DNA of 64,000 nt from Paenibacillus plantarum (GCF_013141695.1 NZ_WHNY01000005.1:124001-188000); one strand, 5' to 3'; counted from the first letter of the stretch, positions 43,798-54,079 are shown. Numbers and translations: made by a program. Notes: generated by a model from the letters alone, not told the origin.

Positions 43798-45522
43798 ATG
43801 CATATCAGAAAAAAAATGATCGTAACATTAGCAACTTGTCTCTGTGTAAGTTTGGTAGCAGTAGCTTGCAGTAGTGACAAAAACAATGGTTCGGAATCAG
43901 CAACAGCAACGAAGTCCGACAATGGTGCAAAAGCATCAGATAAGCCGATTTCAAGTTCAAGTAGTGAGAAGGACACAGCGTTCGCAAAATACGATACTCC
44001 AATTGAGTTGACAACGGTGCGTTCACTTGGTGATAACCTCAAATTTGCTCAAGGTGAAGACCTAGATCACAATATTTGGACAAAGGACATGCTAGAGCAG
44101 TTGGGTATTAAAATCAAAAATAATTGGAGCGTAGCACGCGCCCAATATGATGCCAAGCTTAATGTGACAATTGCGTCAAACGATTTACCAGACTTTTTCT
44201 ATGTGAATGCGATTCAATTAAAGCAATTGGCTGAAGCGGGTCAGATTATCGATCTGAAAGGTTTAGTAGATAAATATGGATCACCAATAGTTAAGCAATT
44301 TGCACAAGATACTCGTAACGGCTTGGCATCAGCGACGTTCGACGGCAAATTAATGGGTTTAGCGGCAGGAGGGTCAACTTTAGACCAGGCACCAATGGTC
44401 TGGATTCGCAAGGACTGGCTGACGAAGCTCAATTTATCGGTACCGAAAACGATGGACGATTTGATTAAAATTTCCGATGCTTTCACGTCGAAAGACCCGG
44501 ATGGTAATGGAAAGCCAGATACGTATGGACTTGCCCTGCAAAAAAATCTTTACGGAGGCTTCGGCTCACTGGATGGATACTTCAATGGTTATCACGCCTA
44601 TCCAAAAATGTGGGTCAAGGGAAAAGACGGTAATCTGGTATATGGTAGCATTCAGCCTGAAATGAAAACAGCGTTGGCGAAGTTGCAGGAGTTATACAAG
44701 AACGGACAGATCGACAAAGAGTTTGGCGTAAAGGATTCGAACAAGGAAGGCGAGCTTGTGGCATCTGGCAAGATAGGGATGACATTTGGTCAAATGCCAA
44801 TTTCGCTCAGTCAACTTGGTGACAACCGAAAGAACGATCCGAAAGCTGATTGGCAGGCGTATCCGATCGTATCTGTAGACAGCAACCCGGCTATGGCACA
44901 AATTCCTGCCATTGGTGTCTCCATGGAGGATCCGTCCTACCTCGTTGTGAGTAAATCAAATAAGCATCCTGAGGCAGCCATCAAGTTGTTGAACCTAGTT
45001 GTAAAATATTTGAACGACCCAAGTACATCGAATGATGTATGGACAGCTCACTCCAAAGCCAATGGGAATGAGGTATGGATGTATCCGCCTGTTTCTGCTG
45101 GACAACCAGAAAAAAACTTAAAGGTACATCAAGATGTTGTAGCGGCTCTAGACAAGAAGGATCCATCTGGACTGAACGCAGAAGAAAACGATGCTTATAA
45201 TCACAGTGTTAAGGCAGCTCAAGGGCAAGGCGATGTGGCAGATTGGGGCTTTGATAAAGTGTTCGGTCGAGAAGGATCTTATGCAACTATCAATCAATAC
45301 GTGAAGAACAACCTACTAATGCCAAGTGAATTCTACGGAACACCGACTCAAACAATGGGCGATAAATTTACTACACTACAGAAATCCGAGCTTGAGACGT
45401 TTACCAAAATAATCATGGGTGCCTCTATTGATTCTTTTGACAAGTTCGTAAGCGACTGGAAGAGCTTAGGCGGGGATCAAATCACGAAAGAAGTTAATGA
45501 TTGGGCGAAGTCCAAGAAATAA
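43798..45522 (+). CDS. Extracellular solute-binding lipoprotein (LipO/LplA-like, system 1)
   Basis: 574 residues. A lipoprotein signal with the lipobox ending VAC (Cys24) is followed by a Ser/Asn-rich linker and a family-1 type binding fold. A calcium-binding-like loop DPDGNGKPD occurs near residue 240. It would present oligosaccharides to the two permeases downstream. AGGGAGG precedes the ATG. A terminator-like hairpin separates it from the permease genes, which would leave more binding protein than channel. Confidence 0.85.
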   Translation: MHIRKKMIVTLATCLCVSLVAVACSSDKNNGSESATATKSDNGAKASDKPISSSSSEKDTAFAKYDTPIELTTVRSLGDNLKFAQGEDLDHNIWTKDMLEQLGIKIKNNWSVARAQYDAKLNVTIASNDLPDFFYVNAIQLKQLAEAGQIIDLKGLVDKYGSPIVKQFAQDTRNGLASATFDGKLMGLAAGGSTLDQAPMVWIRKDWLTKLNLSVPKTMDDLIKISDAFTSKDPDGNGKPDTYGLALQKNLYGGFGSLDGYFNGYHAYPKMWVKGKDGNLVYGSIQPEMKTALAKLQELYKNGQIDKEFGVKDSNKEGELVASGKIGMTFGQMPISLSQLGDNRKNDPKADWQAYPIVSVDSNPAMAQIPAIGVSMEDPSYLVVSKSNKHPEAAIKLLNLVVKYLNDPSTSNDVWTAHSKANGNEVWMYPPVSAGQPEKNLKVHQDVVAALDKKDPSGLNAEENDAYNHSVKAAQGQGDVADWGFDKVFGREGSYATINQYVKNNLLMPSEFYGTPTQTMGDKFTTLQKSELETFTKIIMGASIDSFDKFVSDWKSLGGDQITKEVNDWAKSKK

Positions 45523-45524
45523 CA

Positions 45525-45568
45525 AGAGAAAGGGGGCTGAGGATTCTCCTCAGCTCCTTTCTCTTTAA
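45525..45568 (+). terminator. Terminator-like hairpin between binding protein and permease genes
   Basis: AGAGAAAGGGGGCTGAGGA pairs with TCCTCAGCTCCTTTCTCT (18 bp with one mismatch) and is followed by TTT. It is in the same operon, so partial read-through is expected. Confidence 0.75.
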
Positions 45569-45588
45569 CGAAAGTGAGGCGACTTACA

Positions 45589-46542
45589 ATGAGTGAAAAG
45601 GTTATTAGAAAGGAACACACATTACTTACAGTCAAAAAACTAAGAGGTAGTCTGTTCAAAAAAAGAGAAATTCCACTTCATTTAATGATATTTCCAGCGA
45701 TTATTCTGCTTTTGGTGTACTCCTATGGCCCAATGCTGGGCATGGTGATGTCCTTTCAGAAATTTATTCCGGCTAGAGGATTCCTCGATTCCCAATGGAT
45801 TGGATGGGACAATTTTCGCTACATCTTCGCTATGCCGGATTTCCATAGAGCATTATGGAACACGCTATTAATTTCATTTATGAAAATAATAGCTAATCTC
45901 ATTGTACCTATCGCGATAGCGCTTCTGCTAAATGAAATTCGCAAGGAAGCTTTTAAGAGCTATGTACAGACATTGATTTATCTACCACACTTTTTATCGT
46001 GGATTTTGCTTGGTGGTATTCTAATCGATATCCTATCGCCAACGAATGGAATCGTTAATCAAGTTTTGGGATTTTTCGGTGTTAAACCGATTTATTTTTT
46101 AGGAGATAACTCATGGTTTAGGCAAACACTTGTAGCTACAGATGTATGGAAGGAATTCGGTTATAACACAATTGTGTATTTGGCTGCATTAACTGGAATA
46201 AATCCGGCTTTATACGAAGCGGCTATTGTGGATGGAGCGAGCAGGTGGAAGCAAACACTTTATATTACAATTCCCGGTATGGCCCCTATCATTGTGCTAC
46301 TGGCTGTCCTAAGCATTGGAAATGTACTCAACGCTGGGTTCGATCAAATTTTTAATCTATACAGCCCGGCTGTATATGAAAGTGGAGATGTCATCGATAC
46401 ATTTGTTTACCGGATAGGACTCATCGATGCTCAATATTCAGTTGCAACGGCAGTCGGCATGTTCAAATCAGTCATTTCTCTCATATTAATTTCTGGATCT
46501 TACTTTATTGCCTATCGGTTTGCCAATTATCGCATTTTCTAG
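45589..46542 (+). CDS. ABC sugar permease LplB-type (system 1)
   Basis: 317 residues, six helices. The cytoplasmic EAA loop EAAIVDGASRWKQT is the contact site for the ATPase. It starts at ATG 45589, nine bases after GTGAGG, with an earlier in-frame GTG at 45574 considered less likely. It pairs with the next permease. No ATPase gene is nearby; family members use a shared MsmX-type ATPase. Confidence 0.85.
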   Translation: MSEKVIRKEHTLLTVKKLRGSLFKKREIPLHLMIFPAIILLLVYSYGPMLGMVMSFQKFIPARGFLDSQWIGWDNFRYIFAMPDFHRALWNTLLISFMKIIANLIVPIAIALLLNEIRKEAFKSYVQTLIYLPHFLSWILLGGILIDILSPTNGIVNQVLGFFGVKPIYFLGDNSWFRQTLVATDVWKEFGYNTIVYLAALTGINPALYEAAIVDGASRWKQTLYITIPGMAPIIVLLAVLSIGNVLNAGFDQIFNLYSPAVYESGDVIDTFVYRIGLIDAQYSVATAVGMFKSVISLILISGSYFIAYRFANYRIF

Positions 46543-46560
46543 GGAAGGGGAGAGAAACAC

Positions 46561-47445
46561 GTGGTCATTCGAAAAACGTTTTCAGGTAAGCTTTTCACCT
46601 TGTTCAATTTTGTGCTATTGTCTTGTATATCTTTGGCCTGTATTCTCCCCCTCGTCCACACGCTTGCACTCTCGTTTAGTTCGAATGCTGCTGCAGCGGC
46701 GGGGGCGGTGAAGCTAGTTCCTGTTGGCTGGACATTGGACTCCTACAGCTACGTCTTGAAACAGGTTGCTTTCTTCCGATCGATCCAAGTTACTTTAGAG
46801 CGCGTAGGTCTCGGTGTTCCGATAAATATCCTGATGACAATTCTCGCCGCATACCCGTTGTCCAAAGAGGTTCGCTCCTTTGGAGCGCGCTCATGGTATG
46901 CCTGGATATTTGTTATCACAATTTTATTTAATGGAGGACTTATTCCCGTTTATATGGTGGTTAAATATACGGGGATTATGGATACGATTTGGGCTTTAGT
47001 GCTTCCCACAGCAGTTCCTGTTTTCAACATCATTCTTCTGTTAAATTTTTTTAGGGGTTTACCGAAGGAACTGGAGGAAGCGGCATTCATCGATGGAGCT
47101 GGACATTGGACGACTGCATGGCGCATTTACGTACCATTGTCGTTACCTGCACTTGCAACGACAACCTTATTCGCAACAGTCAGTCACTGGAACTCGTGGT
47201 TCGATGGCCTGATCTTTATGAATTCAGCTGAGCACTATCCGTTACAGAGCTACCTGCAAACTATTGTCGTCCAGCAGGATATTACGAAGTTGGCTGCAAC
47301 CGATCTGAGTCAATTACTGAATATTAATGAACAGACGGCGAAAGCTGCACAAATCTTTCTAGGTGCGCTACCGATTCTGCTGGTTTATCCGTTCCTTCAG
47401 CGTTTCTTTATTAAGGGAATTGTCATGGGGAGTGTGAAGGAATAA
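46561..47445 (+). CDS. ABC sugar permease YtcP-type (system 1)
   Basis: 294 residues, GTG start after GGGGAGAG. Six helices and the EAA loop EEAAFIDGAGHWTTAW, followed by the typical end FIKGIVMGSVKE. It forms a heterodimer with the LplB-type permease just upstream. Confidence 0.85.
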   Translation: MVIRKTFSGKLFTLFNFVLLSCISLACILPLVHTLALSFSSNAAAAAGAVKLVPVGWTLDSYSYVLKQVAFFRSIQVTLERVGLGVPINILMTILAAYPLSKEVRSFGARSWYAWIFVITILFNGGLIPVYMVVKYTGIMDTIWALVLPTAVPVFNIILLLNFFRGLPKELEEAAFIDGAGHWTTAWRIYVPLSLPALATTTLFATVSHWNSWFDGLIFMNSAEHYPLQSYLQTIVVQQDITKLAATDLSQLLNINEQTAKAAQIFLGALPILLVYPFLQRFFIKGIVMGSVKE

Positions 47446-47481
47446 AGATTGTAAGATGAGAACTAAGTACGCTTCAAAAAC

Positions 47482-47516
47482 ATAGCGCGTTCGCCCTTTG
47501 GTGATCGCGCTATTTA
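47482..47516. terminator. Bidirectional terminator between convergent operons
   Basis: ATAGCGCG (47482-47489) and CGCGCTAT (47506-47513) with partial pairing inside and an A/T-rich outside, between the + permease gene and the - response regulator. Confidence 0.65.
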
Positions 47517-47576
47517 TATTCTCATTTGGGGATGATCTCACGAAAAGTTTTCTGCCAGGTATTGACTGTAGTATTA

Positions 47577-49097
47577 TCAATCCGCCTTAGTCTTATAATC
47601 ACTTGGACTAAATCCAGTATACTGCTTGAATGCCTTACTGAAATGAAAGGGGTCCAAATAACCAACATGCTCGGCGATTTCCTTAATCAAGACAAATGGA
47701 TGTTCCTTAATAAAACGACCGGCTTCCTCCATTCGAATTTTGACAAGATAGTCGGGGATGGAGGTATGATACGCTTTCTTGAATAACCGGTTTAAATATG
47801 CCTGATTCAGCTGTAAGTTGTCTGCAATACTTGTAAGAGAAATGTTTTCATTGTAATAGTTATGGATGTATTGCTTAGCATCCTTAGCCCAATCTCGGTA
47901 GGTGGTTTGTTCGGTTTCAGCTTTGAAGAAATAAGAACACCATATTTCCTTTATATGGTGAAACAATTCATTTATCTGCCGTATTCGCCATACTTCCTCG
48001 CTTAATTCGGCTTCCATTGCTTGCATGGTTTCGAAATTTGTTGAGAAATAATCTTTAGATTGATTGTGTAAGGAGTGGGAAATAAACAGTAATAGCTGTT
48101 CCCAACCTTTTCTAGTCTCTGGAACTTGTAGGGTTTGCTCTCCAGCTATCAACAACTCTAACTCTTTGCAAAACAACTGTTTCTGTTGTTTAATGATAAA
48201 TTGGGCCAATCGTTGTGTAATGGGCTGGTACGGTTCGAGAAGGGGTTGGATATTCTCGGGTGTTGAATCGGACAGCCAGAAACAACATCCTCCAAATCGG
48301 CTTTGAACCCTAACTTCTCTCTTACATTGATCAAGTAAGTCCGGAATTGGTTGTATGCCTATCTCAGATAAGGCCATCGAAATTGTAAGACCAGCTTCGG
48401 TGACAATTAAATTTTCAACTGCTTTCGTCCATTCTTTCTGACGTCCAGGCGAACAGGAGTGGACCCCGAATAAGAGAATTCGTTCATTTCCTGATGTAGA
48501 AGGAAGTGAGGTGTATTTTTCACCTTCATTGAGTAAGTTTTCAAATCGACTTTCAATTCCAGCGGGTATATCCCCTTGTGGTTGCCAAGCATAGACGAGT
48601 ATATAGTGACCATGATAGAACAATTCTTTTGCAATTTGACTCCAGTCTGTTAGAGAACTGCCTGGAGCCGTTGATACACCACTGATTTGACTGGCTACCT
48701 CGCCCTCTAGCAACCTCTGATTAAGAAAGATCTTCTCCTTCATCTGCTCCAATAACTGTTGAATATCAGAGTCGGACGCGGGTTTGAGTAAATAATCCGT
48801 TACACCTAGCTTTATACCTTGTCTTAAATATTGAAAATCATCATGGCCGCTTATAATAGCACACTGTATTTCAGGAAGGTTCTTTTTGACTCTGTGAATT
48901 AGCTCAAGTCCGTCCATAACCGGCATGCGAATATCCGTTATAATGGCATGCGGCTGAGTCCAATGTAGCTCGATAAGCGCATCTTCTCCATTATCGTAAG
49001 TGCCAATTACTTTAAAATCAGAGCTGATATAGGTGATTTTCTCTTTTAAATGTCGTAAAATCCGTGGTTCATCTTCAACAATAATCATACGGAACAT
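47577..49097 (-). CDS. YesN-type response regulator, AraC output (system 2)
   Basis: 506 residues. The receiver domain carries Asp in ITDIRMPVMDGLELI and Lys in DYLLKPASDSD, with EDE near residue 8. At the C-terminus are two AraC-type helix-turn-helix motifs (LTSIADNLQLNQAYLNRLFK and KEIAEHVGYLDPFHFSKAFK). It is two bases downstream of its kinase gene on the minus strand. The likely target is the divergent binding-protein operon at 51048, where a 22-bp-period direct repeat lies. Confidence 0.9.
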   Translation of the reverse strand: MFRMIIVEDEPRILRHLKEKITYISSDFKVIGTYDNGEDALIELHWTQPHAIITDIRMPVMDGLELIHRVKKNLPEIQCAIISGHDDFQYLRQGIKLGVTDYLLKPASDSDIQQLLEQMKEKIFLNQRLLEGEVASQISGVSTAPGSSLTDWSQIAKELFYHGHYILVYAWQPQGDIPAGIESRFENLLNEGEKYTSLPSTSGNERILLFGVHSCSPGRQKEWTKAVENLIVTEAGLTISMALSEIGIQPIPDLLDQCKREVRVQSRFGGCCFWLSDSTPENIQPLLEPYQPITQRLAQFIIKQQKQLFCKELELLIAGEQTLQVPETRKGWEQLLLFISHSLHNQSKDYFSTNFETMQAMEAELSEEVWRIRQINELFHHIKEIWCSYFFKAETEQTTYRDWAKDAKQYIHNYYNENISLTSIADNLQLNQAYLNRLFKKAYHTSIPDYLVKIRMEEAGRFIKEHPFVLIKEIAEHVGYLDPFHFSKAFKQYTGFSPSDYKTKAD

Positions 49098-49099
49098 GT

Positions 49100-50890
49100 T
49101 TATGCTTCCCTTCTTATGGATATGGTAAATTCCATACCTCTCGAAAGATTATTAAGAGTAAATTGTACCTGTCCATTCCAGAACAGATGGCACCGGGTAA
49201 GTGTATTGACAATTCCAATATGCCCTAGTCCTTGGGCTGATAAGTTATCTAATTGCCGAATCTGTCCATTATTAAGCTCTTGGATTAAATCTTGGGTTTC
49301 TTTAAAAGCAGCATTCGAAAACCCGGATCCATTATCTTTAATTCGAATCAACCAATATCCGTTCACTTCGTTGCTCTCAACGGACAATTCTATTTCCCAA
49401 GGAGGTCGAGCCTGCTGAAAGCCATGAGTAAATGAATTTTCCACCAAAGGTTGGAGCAGGAATTTGGGAACAGGTTCATTGTCGAAAGATGAATCAACCA
49501 ATAGGGTATAGGAAAATTGGCCTTCGTATCTGAATTGCATCAATTCTAAATAGTCGATTGTATATCTGATTTCCTGTTTAAGAGAGACTGAATTGTTGAC
49601 AGATTGAGTTGCATATCGAAGCATATTACTCAGTTTCTGGGAAATTCTGGCGTGTTCCGGAAAACCCGACTCTTCAGCGAATGAAGCCATGGATGTTAAG
49701 GTATTAAATAAAAAATGGGGATTCATTTGTGCATACATGGCTTGTAAATGAGCTAGGTTTTCCCGTTTTTGAGCTTGAAGTACCTCAGTAAGGGAATCGT
49801 TAAGTCTGGTCCTCATATCTTCAAATGTCGAATAAAGTGATGCAATTTCTTTCGTGTTCCGGAGTTTCTTCGTTGTTGAGATATTCATATTATCAAGGCT
49901 CAATTTATCTAGACGAGTTTGTAGATATCGAATTGGGGAAGCAATACCAGCGGAAAGTATATAGGCAATAACAAGTGATATGCATTCGCCTAATATTCCT
50001 AAAAGCCAAGTCATTTTTTGTAAGCGAATGATGGGCTCCATAACTACCGACTTGGGCTGTTGTATGAGGATGGTGAGTCCACTATAATCGGATCTAAGTT
50101 TGATCCATATATCTGACTCATTGCTTTTCGCTCCCTTAATCTCAGTAACCTTCCCACTCAATTTAGGTATCTCCGGTTGCTCTTTATTTTCTTTCTTATT
50201 GGGATAGAACTGTTTCCCACTATCATCAATAACGAAAACTTTTGCTTGTGATTCTTTATTTTGTCCTAGTTCCATTGTTTCTGATAGTAACTCATAGGGT
50301 TGTTGTATTTCTACAACAGCAGGTGTTAAGGCAGGTGGGAAATTGAAGCTTCGTACCAATGAAAAAAACAATTCCTGGTTCTCTTGCCACTCGTTAATAC
50401 GAGGTGTTATAAGAAGTTTTTCACCCTCCAGTTGCAGAGCTTCTTTTATCCAGTGGACCTTTTCTATTCGCTGTTCGATATCGGGTAAGATGCTCATGTT
50501 TTTCCCGTAGGTAAGAAAAAAGCCACTTAATGAAATTAAATTGATTTGTGATGCAATAAACCAAGGACCGTTAAACGAGGCCAGTAAATCCTCATACTTC
50601 TTACGTTTTGTGAAACTTAGAAAGCTTGAGGAATCTGTTTCATTAACTTCAATTAAATAGTTCTTGATATCTGTACTATAAATGACCTGTGCCGATATAC
50701 GGTCCATGTCTTGAACGATATGATCTAACGCTTCTTGATAACGATATAATTGTTGCATATTTGTTTCTTCCACTCGGTCCAATAAATCCTTTGACGTCTG
50801 TGAGAAGTATAGATACCCACTACTGGAGACCAAAATAGAACTAAGTAATGTAAAACCAAGGAAAAGTCGAGTCTGTATTCTTAGCTGCAT
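49100..50890 (-). CDS. YesM-type sensor histidine kinase (system 2)
   Basis: 596 residues. N-terminal helix (LFLGFTLLSSILVSSSG), external domain, second helix near 290-315 (MTWLLGILGECISLVIAYIL), HAMP, then His kinase domain with YAQMNPHFLFNT. The ATPase N box is QPLVENSFTHGFQ and the G1 box DNGSGFS, both intact. Divergent from the solute-binding protein gene at 51048. Confidence 0.9.
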   Translation of the reverse strand: MQLRIQTRLFLGFTLLSSILVSSSGYLYFSQTSKDLLDRVEETNMQQLYRYQEALDHIVQDMDRISAQVIYSTDIKNYLIEVNETDSSSFLSFTKRKKYEDLLASFNGPWFIASQINLISLSGFFLTYGKNMSILPDIEQRIEKVHWIKEALQLEGEKLLITPRINEWQENQELFFSLVRSFNFPPALTPAVVEIQQPYELLSETMELGQNKESQAKVFVIDDSGKQFYPNKKENKEQPEIPKLSGKVTEIKGAKSNESDIWIKLRSDYSGLTILIQQPKSVVMEPIIRLQKMTWLLGILGECISLVIAYILSAGIASPIRYLQTRLDKLSLDNMNISTTKKLRNTKEIASLYSTFEDMRTRLNDSLTEVLQAQKRENLAHLQAMYAQMNPHFLFNTLTSMASFAEESGFPEHARISQKLSNMLRYATQSVNNSVSLKQEIRYTIDYLELMQFRYEGQFSYTLLVDSSFDNEPVPKFLLQPLVENSFTHGFQQARPPWEIELSVESNEVNGYWLIRIKDNGSGFSNAAFKETQDLIQELNNGQIRQLDNLSAQGLGHIGIVNTLTRCHLFWNGQVQFTLNNLSRGMEFTISIRREA

Positions 50891-50942
50891 CTACTGCACC
50901 TCCAGAATCGATTATATCATGGATGAAAAGTCCATTTCGTAA

Positions 50943-50981
50943 AGGTTCATTATTTACATGTCCGAGGTTCATTATTTCCAT
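50943..50981 (+). promoter_or_regulatory. Direct-repeat operator upstream of binding-protein operon 2
   Basis: AGGTTCATTATTTACAT (50943-50959) and AGGTTCATTATTTCCAT (50965-50981) are 16/17 identical and start 22 bp apart (two helical turns). This is a typical AraC-type arrangement, in the divergent region between kinase 2 and the binding-protein gene. Confidence 0.7.
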
Positions 50982-51047
50982 TCCTGAAGTTTGGGTAATG
51001 ACCTAATATAAAGAAGAAATCAACCACATATATGGAGGGGTTTAAAT

Positions 51048-52367
51048 ATGGCAAACGTTAAAAGCTTGGCCGTAGTTCTGCTGGCTTCGGCCATTACACT
51101 ATCTGCATGCGGGCAAAGTAGTAGTAACACAAGCACGCAAACAAATGAACCGGAAAAAACGGCAACTTCTCAGCCAACGGACAAGAAACCCGTAACACTT
51201 AAGGTATTGGTAGCAAGTGATTGGTTGAAGGAAAAGAAATGGCAAATTGTATTCGATGACTGGCAACAAAAGACAGGGAACAAGCTTGATATCCAAAGCG
51301 CGCCTGTCAACAACTATAAAGACTTAGTAAATACCCGACTTGCAACGAATGATGCACCTGATTTGCTCTTTTATTGGAGTAATGAAGGGGCAGTGAAAGC
51401 ATTACAACCTGAGAAAAATTTGCTCGACCTTAGTAACGAAAGTTATATTTCACGAATTAATCCAGCCACGAAAAAATATTCTTTTGGCGGAAGTGGTAAG
51501 ACGTATGGTATCCCGGTTACTGGCATGAGTGTATCCGGTGTCATCTATAATAAAAAGGTTTTTGCAGATTTGGGTCTTTCAATTCCTAAGACATATGATG
51601 AATTTCTGGCGATTTGCGAAAAAATCAAAGCCGCTGGAAAGACTCCTGTCTACGAGGCTGGAAAAGAAGGCTGGCCGCTTCAACTATTCTCCTTTAGTGC
51701 GATGACAAATGTCATCAAAAAGCAGCCAGAGCTTATGGGAAATATTAGTACTCGCAAAACGACTTTAGATCAAGTACCTGAATTTGTAGACGCGCTTCAA
51801 AAACAAAAGGATCTAGTTACAAAAGGTTACCTAAACAAGGATCTTTTCTCAGCTACTTACGATATGTCTCTTGAACAAGTGTCTTCTGGTAAGTCAGCAA
51901 TGATCTTCCAAGCAGATTGGGCGATAGACCCGCTCTTGACTAAGTACCCGGATGCTCAAATTGGGATGTTCCCATTACCATGGGATGGGGATCCTTATGC
52001 AGGTGTTTCCGATCCTAATGGACTTTATGTATTCAAAAACTCTAAGAATCTCGATGCCGCTAAAGATTTCTTGAATTTCTTCAGCAGCGAACAAGAATTA
52101 ACGAAATATTTTAACACTGTTAAATCTATTCCTACTTGGACTGGTCTGACAATTAGTTTAAATCAAGGAACAGCTGATATGAAAACGTACGTTGATGCGG
52201 GTAAAGCTGCTCCGTTCTTCAATAGCTTAACACCAGTTGAAATCGGTGATTATCAAGGACTTTTGCAACAGATGTATGGTGGTACGATGTCTCCGAAAGA
52301 AGTAGCTGTAGGATTGCAGGCTAATTTAGATAAAGCAGCTAAAGCTGCAGGAGTAACTGGCTTCTAG
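51048..52367 (+). CDS. Extracellular sugar-binding lipoprotein, family 1 (system 2)
   Basis: 439 residues. A lipoprotein signal (VVLLASAITLSACGQSS) ends at LSAC. The family-1 carbohydrate-binding fold follows, with the hinge-type segment GKTYGIPVTGMSVSGVIYNK. TATGGAGGGG is upstream of the ATG. First gene of an operon with two MalF/MalG-like permeases. Confidence 0.9.
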   Translation: MANVKSLAVVLLASAITLSACGQSSSNTSTQTNEPEKTATSQPTDKKPVTLKVLVASDWLKEKKWQIVFDDWQQKTGNKLDIQSAPVNNYKDLVNTRLATNDAPDLLFYWSNEGAVKALQPEKNLLDLSNESYISRINPATKKYSFGGSGKTYGIPVTGMSVSGVIYNKKVFADLGLSIPKTYDEFLAICEKIKAAGKTPVYEAGKEGWPLQLFSFSAMTNVIKKQPELMGNISTRKTTLDQVPEFVDALQKQKDLVTKGYLNKDLFSATYDMSLEQVSSGKSAMIFQADWAIDPLLTKYPDAQIGMFPLPWDGDPYAGVSDPNGLYVFKNSKNLDAAKDFLNFFSSEQELTKYFNTVKSIPTWTGLTISLNQGTADMKTYVDAGKAAPFFNSLTPVEIGDYQGLLQQMYGGTMSPKEVAVGLQANLDKAAKAAGVTGF

Positions 52368-52394
52368 GTATTTGACGGAAGGATAGTGGAGAAT

Positions 52395-53264
52395 ATGCTG
52401 CAAAAAAAGATGTATCCAGTTTGGTTTGTTTTACCTGCCCTATTAATGTTTCTGGTGTTGTACGTTTATCCAACTGTTTCTGGTTTTTATTATTCACTTA
52501 CAGATTGGTCGCCATACAAAGATCAAATCCGATTTATTGGATTTGAACAATACCGAGACTTATTTAAAACCAAAAGCTTGTATCTGGCTATGAAACATAC
52601 TTTGATTTACGCTTTCATTGTAACCATCTTTCAGAATGGGCTGGGAGTTCTCCTAGCCCTTTTCCTTAACAGTAAACTATTGGGACGTAATTTGTTCCGA
52701 AGCGTTTATTTTCTACCGTGTATTTTGAGTGCAATGATTGTAGGTTATATGTTTACAACCGTACTACATCCAGAGGGAATCTTGAATCAATTACTACGAG
52801 CTCTTGGCCTATCTAACTGGGCTAAGGACTGGATTGGTGATCCACATCTAGCATTATTCTCAGTTGCTGCTGTAACTGTATGGCAGTGGGTTGGTTCTTC
52901 TATGGCTTTATATCTTGCAGGTCTACAAGGTATTCCCAAGGATATGATCGAAGCGGCCATTATTGATGGTACGACATATCTACAGAGACTTCGCTTTGTA
53001 ATTCTGCCTATTCTTGCACCAGTAGTAACGATTAGCGTTGTTCTCGGCATGATTGGATCCATGAAAACCTTTGATTTAATTTATGTTACGACAGGCGGGG
53101 GACCTGGTGGCGCTACGGAAGTGATGAACACATTTATCTTGAAGCAGTTCAGCCAAGGCTTATACGCATATGGTACTGCAGCGAACGTCATCCTGTTCCT
53201 ATTGGTAACTGTTGTTTCAGTTCTTCTCTTCAAGCTACTTCAGAAGGGGGAAACAGCCGAATGA
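52395..53264 (+). CDS. ABC sugar permease, MalF/UgpA-like (system 2)
   Basis: 289 residues from the ATG at 52395; a GTG nine bases earlier overlaps the ribosome site. Six helices, and the EAA loop IEAAIIDGTTYLQRLRF. The stop overlaps the next start (ATGA), so the two permeases are coupled. Family differs from the LplB-type permeases of systems 1 and 3. Confidence 0.85.
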   Translation: MLQKKMYPVWFVLPALLMFLVLYVYPTVSGFYYSLTDWSPYKDQIRFIGFEQYRDLFKTKSLYLAMKHTLIYAFIVTIFQNGLGVLLALFLNSKLLGRNLFRSVYFLPCILSAMIVGYMFTTVLHPEGILNQLLRALGLSNWAKDWIGDPHLALFSVAAVTVWQWVGSSMALYLAGLQGIPKDMIEAAIIDGTTYLQRLRFVILPILAPVVTISVVLGMIGSMKTFDLIYVTTGGGPGGATEVMNTFILKQFSQGLYAYGTAANVILFLLVTVVSVLLFKLLQKGETAE

Positions 53265-54079
53265 GTAACCGATATGGAATCATTTTACGCACAATTCTAG
53301 TTAGTTTGGGTAGTCTGTTGATATTTATTCCACTTGTTCTGGTAGTCTTAGGGTCTTTGAAGAACCCTGCTGAGGCAGCAAAGTTAGATTTGAGTTTACC
53401 TAGTCAGTGGATGTGGACAAATTATAAGACTGTTTTTATCGAAGGAAGATTACTTAATGGTCTTAAAAATAGTGTTCTTATTACGTTCTCTACTGTTATC
53501 TTAGCCATATGCGCGGGTTCTATGTCAGCCTATTTTCTATCTAGACGTGAAGGCAAATGGGTTCAGTATCTGTTCCTTTTATTTTTCTCAGGGCTTATTG
53601 CACCCCCATCAATGATACCAACAATTAAATTATTGAAGTTCCTTCATTTATCAGGTGAATATATTGGCCTCATCCTATTCTTGACGACACTTATGCTGTC
53701 ATTCACTATCTTTATCATGAGCGGATTCGTTAAAACTCTGCCCAGAGAGTTAGATGAAGCGGCTACCATAGATGGTGCTGGAAGCTTCACAACTTTTAGT
53801 CGAATTATTTTCCCATTACTTACACCGTCGATTGCAACTACTTCTGTATTCGTTGCGATTTTCACTTGGAACGACTTCATGAACACTTTATATATTATAA
53901 GTGATACCAGCATGTGGACACTTCCATTCACTGTATACAATTTTGTTTCACAAAAAGGTACGGAATGGCAACTTGTTTTTGCAGATCTGCTTTCCGTCAT
54001 GCTCCCTATGTTGATCGTCTATTTATTCCTTCAAAGGTATATTATCGAGGGTATGACCGCGGGTGCTGTTAAAGGGTAA
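53261..54079 (+). CDS. ABC sugar permease, MalG/AraQ-like (system 2)
   Basis: 272 residues, ATG overlapping the previous stop. Six helices and the EAA loop DEAATIDGAGSFTTFSRI, with the terminal IIEGMTAGAVKG. It completes the importer; an ATPase gene is not present next to it. Confidence 0.85.
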   Translation: MSNRYGIILRTILVSLGSLLIFIPLVLVVLGSLKNPAEAAKLDLSLPSQWMWTNYKTVFIEGRLLNGLKNSVLITFSTVILAICAGSMSAYFLSRREGKWVQYLFLLFFSGLIAPPSMIPTIKLLKFLHLSGEYIGLILFLTTLMLSFTIFIMSGFVKTLPRELDEAATIDGAGSFTTFSRIIFPLLTPSIATTSVFVAIFTWNDFMNTLYIISDTSMWTLPFTVYNFVSQKGTEWQLVFADLLSVMLPMLIVYLFLQRYIIEGMTAGAVKG

